Shown here one piece after another: positions 57,190 through 64,000 of a DNA stretch of 64,000 bases. The position numbers and the translations under genes were made by a program. The notes beneath the pieces are model-generated. The model did no database searches. It was not told the origin of the DNA and worked only from the letters and a program-made list of their open reading frames with translations. The stretch is from WTKG01 sp963735005 (lineage in GTDB: Bacteria > Actinomycetota > Actinomycetes > Actinomycetales > Demequinaceae). The stretch is from the NCBI GenBank assembly GCA_963735005.1, contig CAVTJA010000010.1, positions 372,001 to 436,000 on the forward strand. Direction: 5' to 3'. Each line of letters opens with the position of its first letter. The stretch's first letter is position 1.

Positions 57190-57468
57190 CTACCCGCCGG
57201 CGCGGCGGCGGAACACGCCGTGGCCGTGCGCCTGGCCATCTCCGCCAAGACCCTTGGGGCCCTGCGGCCCGGTGCCTGGACGCGACCCACCTGCGGTGCC
57301 TGCGGCGTCGGCGAGGACCGCCTGCTCGTCCGCGCCCTTCTTGGTGAGCGCGGTGGCGAGCTTCTTGGCGTCGGCGCCCCTGACCATCTTGGCCATCTTG
57401 CCGTGGTGGAAGACAGCGATGTCTCCGTTGGCGCGGTGCTTGGCTTCGAATCCTTCTGGGCTACTCAT
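57190..57468 (-). CDS. Small conserved actinobacterial protein (paralogue A)
   Basis: This 92-residue protein of unknown function begins PEGFEAKHRANGDIAVFHHG and ends in a Gly/His-rich tail (GLGGDGQAHGHGVF). The first 40 residues are closely related to the protein at 58084. Both have the same short leader GTGACACGATG placed five bases before the ATG. There is no ribosome site, so a leaderless or near-leaderless mRNA is possible. Confidence 0.68.
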   Translation of the reverse strand: MSSPEGFEAKHRANGDIAVFHHGKMAKMVRGADAKKLATALTKKGADEQAVLADAAGTAGGSRPGTGPQGPKGLGGDGQAHGHGVFRRRAGG

Positions 57469-57522
57469 GGGTCCATCGTGTCACGCCTGGGCGGTTCGGA
57501 CTAGCGGCCCCGGCTCCACATT

Positions 57523-57589
57523 GCGCGCTGGCGGGTGTCTGGTGCCCACGACGGCGCATTCCGGGCACTGGACACCCGCCAGCGTGCGC
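57523..57589. repeat. Long imperfect inverted repeat
   Basis: Arms 57523-57547 and 57563-57589 pair over about 25 bases with few mismatches, around a 15-base loop. The core GGCGGGTGTC is perfectly paired. It lies in the divergent region between paralogue A and the VOC gene and could form a stable hairpin on either strand. Confidence 0.75.
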
Positions 57590-57657
57590 CGCCACGGCCG
57601 GGACGAGCGCTCGCTAAGGTGGGGCGACCGACCCCCACACGAGTGAGCGAGGCAATC

Positions 57658-58068
57658 GTGACCCGAACCGTGAAGGACGACGAGGCGCACCCCACCGAGT
57701 TCTCGCTTGGCCTGCACCACGTGCAGCTGTCCATTCCGCCGGGCGCCGAGCCGGCGTGCCGCGAGTTCTGGGTGACGGGGCTCGGGTTTGTCGAAGTCGA
57801 GAAGCCGCCGGTGCTCAAGGCGCGCGGCGGCCTGTGGGTGCGGGCCGACGCGCTCGAGATTCACCTGGGCGTCGAGGAGGGTTTCACGCCGGCGCGCAAG
57901 GCGCACCCCGGCATCGCCGTCACGGGCATCGACGCGCTCGCGGCGAAGTTCGCCGCCCTCGGCCAGCAGGTCACGTGGGACGACAACTTCCCGGGGCAGC
58001 GGCGCTTCTACGCAGAGGACAACTGCGGCAACCGCTTGGAGTTCCTGGAGGCGCAGGCCGCGGGCTAG
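57658..58068 (+). CDS. VOC-superfamily (glyoxalase/bleomycin-resistance-like) protein
   Basis: The 136-residue protein has the paired beta-alpha-beta-beta-beta modules of the VOC fold. LGLHHVQLSIPPG at the start carries a metal-ligand His, and FYAEDNCGNRLEFLEA at the end carries the Glu. The substrate is unknown. I chose the GTG at 57658 because homology begins about 15 residues later. It lies between the two small paralogues, which run in the opposite direction. Confidence 0.82.
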   Translation: MTRTVKDDEAHPTEFSLGLHHVQLSIPPGAEPACREFWVTGLGFVEVEKPPVLKARGGLWVRADALEIHLGVEEGFTPARKAHPGIAVTGIDALAAKFAALGQQVTWDDNFPGQRRFYAEDNCGNRLEFLEAQAAG

Positions 58069-58083
58069 CCGACGCTGGCCGGA

Positions 58084-58302
58084 CTAGCGCCCGCGCCCGC
58101 CGCGCGACGCCCTGCGCTCGTTGCCGCGCTTGTAGTTGCCGGTGGCGCGGGCCATGAGTTCCTGCTCGTCGCCGTCCTTGACGTCCTTGAGGAAGCGCAC
58201 GGCCACCGCCTTGCGCAGCGTGGTGGCGAGGCGGCCGTGGTGGAAGATCGCGACGTCGCCGTTTTTGCGGGCGGCGTATTCGAATCCCTCGGGTGCAGGC
58301 AT
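58084..58302 (-). CDS. Small conserved actinobacterial protein (paralogue B)
   Basis: This 72-residue protein of unknown function begins PEGFEYAARKNGDVAIFHHG and ends in an Arg-rich tail (RGNERRASRGGRGR) that could bind nucleic acid. It is the paralogue of 57190-57468 and shares its leader. It is divergent from acs, with 56 bases between starts. Confidence 0.7.
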   Translation of the reverse strand: MPAPEGFEYAARKNGDVAIFHHGRLATTLRKAVAVRFLKDVKDGDEQELMARATGNYKRGNERRASRGGRGR

Positions 58303-58358
58303 GGGGACATCGTGTCACGGGGTTCCCCAATCCGGCGCGCGCCGCCTAGGCTGACGGC

Positions 58359-60353
58359 ATGGCCGACGACGTCCACATTTCAGCCCTCCATTCCGAAACC
58401 CGAACGTTCGAGCCACCAGCGGAGCTCGCGCAGCATGCGAACGCCCGCGAGTGGCTCTACGACTACGCCGCCGGGGATCGCCCCGCCTTCTGGGCGGAGC
58501 AGGCGCTCCGGCTGCACTGGGACACGCCCTTCACCGAGACCCTCGACTGGTCCGGCGCGCCCGTCGCGCGGTGGTTCGCCGACGGCACGCTCAACGCTTG
58601 CGACAACGCGGTGGACCGCCACGTCCGCGAGGGCCGCGGCTCCCGCGTCGCGTTCTACTGGGAGGGCGAGCCCGGCGACACCCTCACCCTGACGTACGAC
58701 GACATGCTCGCCCGCGTCTCGAAGGCCGCCAACGCGCTCGAGAGCCTTGGCATCACCAAGGGCGACCGCGTCGCCATCTACCTGCCGCAAATCCCCGAGG
58801 CCGTGGTCGCGATGCTGGCCTGCGCCCGCATCGGCGCTATTCACTCCGTGATCTTCGGCGGCTTCAGCGCCGAGAGCCTCCGGCAGCGCATCGACGACGC
58901 CGAGGCCAAGCTTGTCATCACGGCGGACGGGGGCTTCCGCAAGGGGGCGCCGTTTGCGCTCAAGCCGCTCGTGGACGAGGCCCTCGCGGCCGGCGACCAC
59001 CACCCGGACCCGTGCGGGTTCGTCGAGAAGGTGCTGGTGGTGCGGCGCACGGGCCAGGACACCGCGTGGGAGGACGGTCGCGACGTGTGGTGGCACGACG
59101 TCGTGGACGCGCAGCCCGCCGACCACGCGCCCGTCATGGTCGACGCGGAGCACCCGCTGTTCATCCTCTACACGTCCGGCACCACCGGAAAGCCCAAGGG
59201 CCTGTTCCACACCACCGGCGGCTACCTGACTCAGGCCGCGTGGACACACCTCAACGTGTTCGACCTCAAGCCCGCCACCGACGTGTTCTGGTGCACGGCC
59301 GACGTCGGCTGGATCACGGGGCACAGCTACGTGGTCTACGGACCCATGATCAACGGCGCCACCCAGGTGCTGTACGAGGGCACCCCCAACACCCCACACG
59401 AAGGCCGCTGGTGGGAGATCTGCCAGAAGTACGGCGTCACGATCTTCTACACGGCTCCCACCGCCATCCGCACATTCATGAAGTGGGGCGAGGCGAAGCC
59501 CAAGGAGTACGACCTCTCCAAGATCCGGCTGCTCGGGTCCGTCGGCGAACCCATCAACCCCGAGGCGTGGATGTGGTACCGCCGCGTCATCGGCCGCGAC
59601 GAGTGCCCCATCGTGGACACCTGGTGGCAGACCGAGACCGGCGCCATCATGATCTCCCCGTTGCCCGGCGTCACCGCCACCAAGCCCGGCTCCGCGATGG
59701 ACCCGCTGCCCGGCATCGGCGTGGAGGTCGTGGACGACCACGGCAAGCCCGTCCCCGAGGGCAGCGCTGGCTACCTGGTGCTCACCGAGCCGTGGCCGTC
59801 GATGCTGCGCGGCATCTGGGGCGACCCGGAGCGCTACCAACGCACCTATTGGTCGCGCTTCGAGGGCAAGTACTTCGCGGGCGACGGCGCCAAGAAGGAC
59901 GCCGACGGCAACCTGTGGCTACTCGGCCGCGTGGACGACGTCATGAACGTGTCGGGCCACCGGCTCACCACTACCGAGATCGAGCACGCGCTCGTGTCCC
60001 ACCCGTGGGTGGCCGAGGCCGCCGTCGTGGGCGCGAACGACGAGATCACGGGGCAGGCGGTGGTCGCGTTCGTGATCATCCGCTCCGACGCCGTTGACGC
60101 GAGCGAGGACGGCCACGAGATCGCGGTCGCGCTGCGCGAGCACGTGGTCCACGAGATCGGCGCGATCGCCCGCCCGCGCACCATCCTGGTGGTCAGCGAG
60201 GTCCCCAAGACGCGCTCCGGCAAGATCATGCGCCGCCTGCTGCGGGACGTCGCGGAGCACCGCCCGGTGGGCGACGTCACGACGCTCGCGGACAACTCCG
60301 TGATGGAGGCCATCCGCGACGGCCTGGAGCACGGCAAGGCCGACGAGGACTAG
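58359..60353 (+). CDS. acs: Acetyl-CoA synthetase
   Basis: Acs activates acetate to acetyl-CoA with ATP, releasing pyrophosphate that ppa or hppA can use. The 664 residues include the AMP-binding loop YTSGTTGKPKG (about 269-279), the WWQTETG motif, and the C-terminal domain with PKTRSGKIMRR. The Lys of that motif is the regulatory acetylation site in this family. The last 73 bases recur, at about 90% identity, at 61011-61083. Length is normal. Confidence 0.95.
   Translation: MADDVHISALHSETRTFEPPAELAQHANAREWLYDYAAGDRPAFWAEQALRLHWDTPFTETLDWSGAPVARWFADGTLNACDNAVDRHVREGRGSRVAFYWEGEPGDTLTLTYDDMLARVSKAANALESLGITKGDRVAIYLPQIPEAVVAMLACARIGAIHSVIFGGFSAESLRQRIDDAEAKLVITADGGFRKGAPFALKPLVDEALAAGDHHPDPCGFVEKVLVVRRTGQDTAWEDGRDVWWHDVVDAQPADHAPVMVDAEHPLFILYTSGTTGKPKGLFHTTGGYLTQAAWTHLNVFDLKPATDVFWCTADVGWITGHSYVVYGPMINGATQVLYEGTPNTPHEGRWWEICQKYGVTIFYTAPTAIRTFMKWGEAKPKEYDLSKIRLLGSVGEPINPEAWMWYRRVIGRDECPIVDTWWQTETGAIMISPLPGVTATKPGSAMDPLPGIGVEVVDDHGKPVPEGSAGYLVLTEPWPSMLRGIWGDPERYQRTYWSRFEGKYFAGDGAKKDADGNLWLLGRVDDVMNVSGHRLTTTEIEHALVSHPWVAEAAVVGANDEITGQAVVAFVIIRSDAVDASEDGHEIAVALREHVVHEIGAIARPRTILVVSEVPKTRSGKIMRRLLRDVAEHRPVGDVTTLADNSVMEAIRDGLEHGKADED
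60281..60353 (+). repeat. 73-bp repeat, copy 1 (3' end of acs)
   Basis: The last 24 codons and stop of acs match 61011-61083 at 66 of 73 positions with no gaps, exactly 730 bases apart. The pair brackets the YdeI-like gene. Confidence 0.9.
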
Positions 60354-60380
60354 GCCCCGCCGGCGCGCCCCGTCGCGTCG

Positions 60381-60956
60381 TTAGCCCGCGGCGAGAGCGG
60401 CGACCGCCTTGGCGATGCGCCGGTCGCGGGTCTCGGCGCTGGCCGCGGTGACGATCGGGTGCAGCACCGAATAGCGCCCCGCCCGCGTAAGGCCCTCGAA
60501 CGCCGACGCCGCGTCCGGGTTCGCGGCGAGCGCCACGGCAAGTTCGGGCGGCACCTCCATCGCGGCCGAGCCCGCGTACGCGCGGTCCCACCGGCCGTCG
60601 GCCATTGCGAGTTCGACCTCCCGCTCGCCGCGCGGGCGCATGCGGCCCTCGGCCCGCAGGCGCTCGATGTGCTCCGTGTTGCGAAGCGACCACATGGACC
60701 GCGGGCGCCGGGGAGTGAAGCGCTCGATGAACGTGGTGTCGTCGCGGCTGCGCTTCTGGCCGTCGATCCAGCCGCTGCACAGCGACTCGTCGAGGGCCTG
60801 CGCGTACGTGAGCGACGTGGGCGTCACGGTGCCCTTCTTCGCGAGGACCAGCCAGATGCCGTCGGAGGCGTCCTCGTGCGCGTCGAGCCACGCGCGCCAC
60901 GCGGCGACGTCCGGCACCAACAGGGTCGATTCGGGGGTGGGGGCGGTCGCGCTCAT
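60381..60956 (-). CDS. YdeI/OmpD-associated family protein
   Basis: The 191-residue protein has the family core WRAWLDAHEDASDGIWLVLAKKG, then SLCSGWIDGQKR and FTPRRPRSMWS, with the C-terminal helical part. The family is linked to stress or peptide resistance in some bacteria, with no known reaction. It is convergent with acs and lies between the two copies of the acs 3' end, which suggests later insertion. Confidence 0.83.
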   Translation of the reverse strand: MSATAPTPESTLLVPDVAAWRAWLDAHEDASDGIWLVLAKKGTVTPTSLTYAQALDESLCSGWIDGQKRSRDDTTFIERFTPRRPRSMWSLRNTEHIERLRAEGRMRPRGEREVELAMADGRWDRAYAGSAAMEVPPELAVALAANPDAASAFEGLTRAGRYSVLHPIVTAASAETRDRRIAKAVAALAAG

Positions 60957-61010
60957 GGCCGCCAGCATGCCACGCGGGTCAGACGATCGCGGCCCCGTGT
61001 CGCAAGCCGC

Positions 61011-61083
61011 GACGCTCGCGGGCAACTCCGTGATGGAGGCGATCCGCGACGGCCGGGAGCACGGCAAGGCCGCCGCGGGGTAG
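61011..61083 (+). pseudogene. Remnant copy of the acs 3' end
   Basis: This 73-base segment encodes LAGNSVMEAIRDGREHGKA in the acs-like frame and keeps the stop codon, but has no start or upstream part of acs. It ends 9 bases before the APH-like gene. It is a diverged duplicate of 60281-60353. Confidence 0.8.
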
Positions 61084-61092
61084 CCTCGTCGC

Positions 61093-62094
61093 ATGACCGA
61101 CGCGTGGCCAACCCCCGCGCCGGCTCGCGCCTTCAACACCTCTCGCACCGGGTGGGACGACCTCCCCAACGAGGTGCGCGGCCGCATCGCCGAGCTCGCT
61201 GGCTCGCCCGTCGCGAACGTCGTCGCTGCCGGCCAGGGCTTCAGCCCCGGCTTCGCGGGCATGGTCACCCTCGCCGACGGCGGCCGCGTCTTCGCGAAGG
61301 CCGTGAGCGAGCGCCTGCACCCTTTCTCGATCGAGCTGGGCCGGCGCGAGATCGAGGTCGCGCCGTGGCTGCCCGAGGGGCTGCGCGCGCCGCGCCAGCT
61401 GTGGTCGCACGACGACGGCGACTGGGTGCTCGCCGCCTGGGAACTCATCGACGGGCGCGCCATCGGCGACCCGTGGACCGAGGACGACCTCGCCGCCGCG
61501 CTCGCGTCCGTGACCGCACTGGCCGAGCATCGGCCCGCGGACGGGCACGGGTTCGAGCCGTTCGCGGCGAAGTTCGCGGACCTCGCGACGATGTGGCGTG
61601 GCCTCGCGGACCTGCCCGCCCCCGAGCGTGCGGTAGCGCTGGGCCGCTCGCGCGCCGTCTGTGAGTGGGTGCTGCGCCACCTCGACCTACTGTGCGAGTG
61701 GGAGTCGACGGGGCTCGACGCGACGGCCGGGGACGCGTTGGTGCACGCGGACCTACGCGCCGACAACATGGTTCGCGCCCGGACCGGCGAGGTGTGGATC
61801 GTGGACTGGCCCTGGTCGTGCGTCGGCGCCCCCTGGATCGATCTCTGCGGGCTACTCCCGAGCGTCGAGATGCAGGGCGGCGGCCATGCGCACGAACTCT
61901 TCGCCGCGCACCCGCTCGCGCGCGGCGTCGACCACGACGCGGTGCGCGGCCTGGTCACGATGCTCGCGGGCTACTTCGTCGTGACGTCGTCGCAGCCCGC
62001 GCCCGAGCAGATCCCGACGCTGCGCGACTTCCAGTTCGCGCAGGCGATCCCGGCGATCCGGTGGCTGCAAGCGCTCGAGCCCCGGCTCGCGTAG
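61093..62094 (+). CDS. Aminoglycoside phosphotransferase (APH)-family kinase
   Basis: The 333-residue kinase-like protein has the catalytic loop ALVHADLRADNMV and the metal-binding IVDWPWS. An N-lobe Lys lies in GRVFAKAVSE. APH-family members phosphorylate antibiotics or small metabolites; no specific substrate can be told. It follows the acs remnant closely and lacks a clear ribosome site. Confidence 0.83.
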   Translation: MTDAWPTPAPARAFNTSRTGWDDLPNEVRGRIAELAGSPVANVVAAGQGFSPGFAGMVTLADGGRVFAKAVSERLHPFSIELGRREIEVAPWLPEGLRAPRQLWSHDDGDWVLAAWELIDGRAIGDPWTEDDLAAALASVTALAEHRPADGHGFEPFAAKFADLATMWRGLADLPAPERAVALGRSRAVCEWVLRHLDLLCEWESTGLDATAGDALVHADLRADNMVRARTGEVWIVDWPWSCVGAPWIDLCGLLPSVEMQGGGHAHELFAAHPLARGVDHDAVRGLVTMLAGYFVVTSSQPAPEQIPTLRDFQFAQAIPAIRWLQALEPRLA

Positions 62095-62122
62095 CGCGGC
62101 GCTCGCGGGTCAAGATAGAGCC

Positions 62123-63404
62123 ATGTTTCGCGTGACCGACGGCAAGCTCGGCTTCTGGCCGGTGGTCGCGATCGGCGTGGGCGGGATGGTGGGCGGCGGC
62201 ATCTTCGCGGTGCTGGGCGTTGCCGTGAACCTCGCCCACGGCGGTACCCCCGTCGCGTTCGCGCTCGCCGGCGGCGTCGCGCTGCTCACCGCGTACTCCT
62301 ACGCGCGCATGTCGGTCACCTACCCGAGCGAGGGCGGCACCGTCACGTTCCTCAACAAGGTCTACGGCGCCGGGCTGTTCGCTGGCACGCTCAACGTGCT
62401 GCTGTGGCTGAGCTACGTGATCATGCTGTCGCTGTACTCATACGCTTTCGGCGCCTACGCCGCGACGTTCCTGCCGGATTCGGCTCAGGGCGTCGGCAAG
62501 CACGTGTTCATCACGCTTGGCGTGCTGCTGATGACGGGGCTCAACCTGCTCAGCGCGAGCGCGATCGGCAAGGCCGAGACGTGGATCGTCGCGCTCAAGG
62601 TCGTGATCCTGACCGTGTTCGTGGCGCTCGGCCTGGTGGGCATCGAGGGCTCCCGGCTGGCGCCCGGGCGAGTGGTCCGCGCCGCTCCAGCTCGCGGCGG
62701 GCGGCATGATCATCTTCCTCGCGTACGAGGGCTTCGAGCTCATCGCCAACACCGCCAAGGACGTCCGCGACGGCGCCCGCATGCTGCCGCGCGCGTACTT
62801 CACCGCGGTGGGGTTCGTGGTGGTGCTGTACGTGCTGGTGGCGATCGTGACCGTGGGGACGCTGCCCGTGGACAAGATTGTGGCCGCCGAGGACTACGCG
62901 CTGGCCGAGGTCGCGCTGCCGTTCCTTGGCCAGGCGGGCTTCACCGTGATCGCGGTCGCAGCCGTGCTGTCTACGGCGTCGGCCATCAACGCCACGCTCT
63001 ATGGGTCCGCGCGGCTCAGCGCAATCATCGCCCGCGACGGCCAACTCCCCCACGCACTCGAGCGAGCGCTGTTCGGCCGGCCCATCCGCGGCCTGCTCAT
63101 CACCGCTGGCCTGACCATCGCGGTCGCGAACCTGTTCGACCTGTCAAGCATCGCGACGATGGGCAGCGGCGGGTTTCTGGTGATCTTCGCCGCGGTCAAC
63201 GCCGCGAACGCGCGTCACGCCAAAACCACCGGGAGCCGCGCGTGGGTGTCGTGGATCGGCGCCGCCGCGTGCGCCGTCGCGCTCGTCGCGTTGTCGTGGC
63301 AGACGGCCACGACGGACCCCGCCAAGCTGTGGGTGTTTGCCGCGATGCTCGCGCTCGCCATCGCGATCGAGGGCGGCTACCGCTTGTCTGGTAGGCGCCG
63401 CTAG
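62123..63404 (+). CDS. Amino-acid/polyamine permease (APC family), frameshifted as read
   Basis: Removing one G from the run at 62666-62668 gives a 426-residue transporter of the APC superfamily with about 12 helices. The N-terminus GFWPVVAIGVGGMVGGGIFA is the substrate-binding helix 1. The frames join at LAPGEWSAPLQLAAGG, then MIIFLAYEGFELIANTAKD is the family's helix 6. The substrate is unknown. It lies 28 bases after the APH-like gene. Confidence 0.85.
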
Positions 63405-63475
63405 CGAGCGCCGTACAACCGTTTGCGGTCCCGCGAACGTGATAGCCACAGAGAAGCAACGAAAGGATCGCGACT

Positions 63476-64000
63476 GTGGCCCGATGGAGTGACCTAGCGC
63501 AGGAGCTCTCCCAGGAGCGCTACGCGGCACTGCTCGCGTACGCGAACATGCTCACCGCTGGCGACCGCGCGGCGGCGGAGGACATCACCCACGATGCGTT
63601 CGTCCGGACGTTCGGCCGGGGCCGCAACTTCAACTCGCTCGCGCACGCGGAGTACTACGCGAAGCGGGCCATTCTGTCCGTGTTCCTCGACGAGCACCGG
63701 TCGCGCAAGCGCCGGTTCCTGCTCGCGGCCAAGGCGGCGCCCGTCGAGGTCGCGCCGTCCCACGAAGACGCAGTGGGCGCCAACGACAACCTGCGCCGCA
63801 TGCTCGCGGCGCTGACGCCCCAGGAGCGCGTCTGCGCCGTCCTGCGGTACGTGGACGACCTCACCATCGACGCGACGGCGGACCGGCTGGGCCTCGCCCC
63901 CGGCACCGTCAAGCGCTACCTTTCCAACGCCTCGGCCCGCTTGGGCGAGGCGCTCGGAATCAACCCCGACACCGAACACTCACCGCAGATCCCCGTGGTC
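63476..64000 (+). CDS. SigE-type ECF RNA polymerase sigma factor (copy 4), cut by window end
   Basis: The first 175 codons are present, with region 2 (ALLAYANMLTAGDRAAAEDI, then EYYAKRAILSVFLDEHRS) and region 4 (LTPQERVCAVLRYVDDLTIDATA, then TVKRYLSNASARL). The GTG start follows GAAAGGA. The VARWS start is identical to copy 3. If the pattern of the other copies holds, a membrane partner should begin just past base 64000. Confidence 0.9.
   Translation, partial: MARWSDLAQELSQERYAALLAYANMLTAGDRAAAEDITHDAFVRTFGRGRNFNSLAHAEYYAKRAILSVFLDEHRSRKRRFLLAAKAAPVEVAPSHEDAVGANDNLRRMLAALTPQERVCAVLRYVDDLTIDATADRLGLAPGTVKRYLSNASARLGEALGINPDTEHSPQIPVV

Overview
The window is GC-rich, tightly packed DNA from an actinomycete. 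My best guess is order Micrococcales (Cellulomonas/Demequina-like); that is inference, not a database match. Supporting signs are the gene order, which closely resembles the Mycobacterium tuberculosis ftsH-folE, hpt-tilS, dacB, ppa, topA, tmk/holB, Flp-pilus and acs neighbourhoods, the frequent ATGA/GTGA start-stop overlaps, a mycothiol-type arsenate reductase and SigE-type ECF sigma factors. I see no phage, transposase, integrase, CRISPR or rRNA genes.

Layout. 1-5.3 kb: minus-strand run dacB-tilS-hpt-ftsH-folE (folE cut by the window edge). 5.3-11.6 kb: ppa, an NlpC/P60 cell-wall hydrolase, then metX, cysQ and a transporter-CysC fusion for sulfur metabolism. 11.6-16 kb: a large FAD/Fe-S oxidase and a two-gene arsenic operon with an ArsR-type palindrome. 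16-18.7 kb: an NAD salvage unit, NrtR plus a PnuC-NadR fusion, behind two tandem palindromes. 18.7-26.8 kb: LppM-like lipoprotein, tRNA-Thr, secreted alpha/beta hydrolase, holB-tmk, SGNH hydrolase, a two-gene membrane block flanked by a 41-bp direct repeat, and a Gfo/Idh oxidoreductase. 27-34.5 kb: a four-gene FtsX-type ABC exporter. 34.6-43.3 kb: topA, a monophosphatase, the anaerobic ribonucleotide reductase nrdDG with paired NrdR boxes, and a proton-pumping pyrophosphatase. 43.5-49 kb: two ECF sigma genes and three single-pass membrane proteins. 49-52 kb: Flp/Tad pilus genes beside a HAD-IB phosphatase. 52.8-64 kb: MFS transporter, a third sigma/membrane pair, acyltransferase, two paralogous small proteins around a VOC gene, acs, YdeI-like, APH-like kinase, permease, and a fourth sigma gene cut by the window end.

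The most unusual content is a set of four paralogous SigE-type sigma factors and four single-pass membrane partners. Each partner has about 40 cytosolic residues ending in an Arg cluster, one membrane helix, and an ectodomain. Two ectodomains are rich in aromatic residues and carry nine cysteines each. Three of the transcription units share a similar putative promoter (GGTTYY, spacer, CGTATT), and one carries a perfect TGTGA-N6-TCACA site upstream. I read this as a candidate envelope-sensing family without the usual zinc anti-sigma motif.

Important caveat: nine genes, including the essential tmk, are interrupted by ten apparent frameshifts. Every one is explained by one extra base. This one-directional pattern looks more like insertion errors in the assembly than gene decay. 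The affected genes are therefore described as intact genes with the suspect base indicated.
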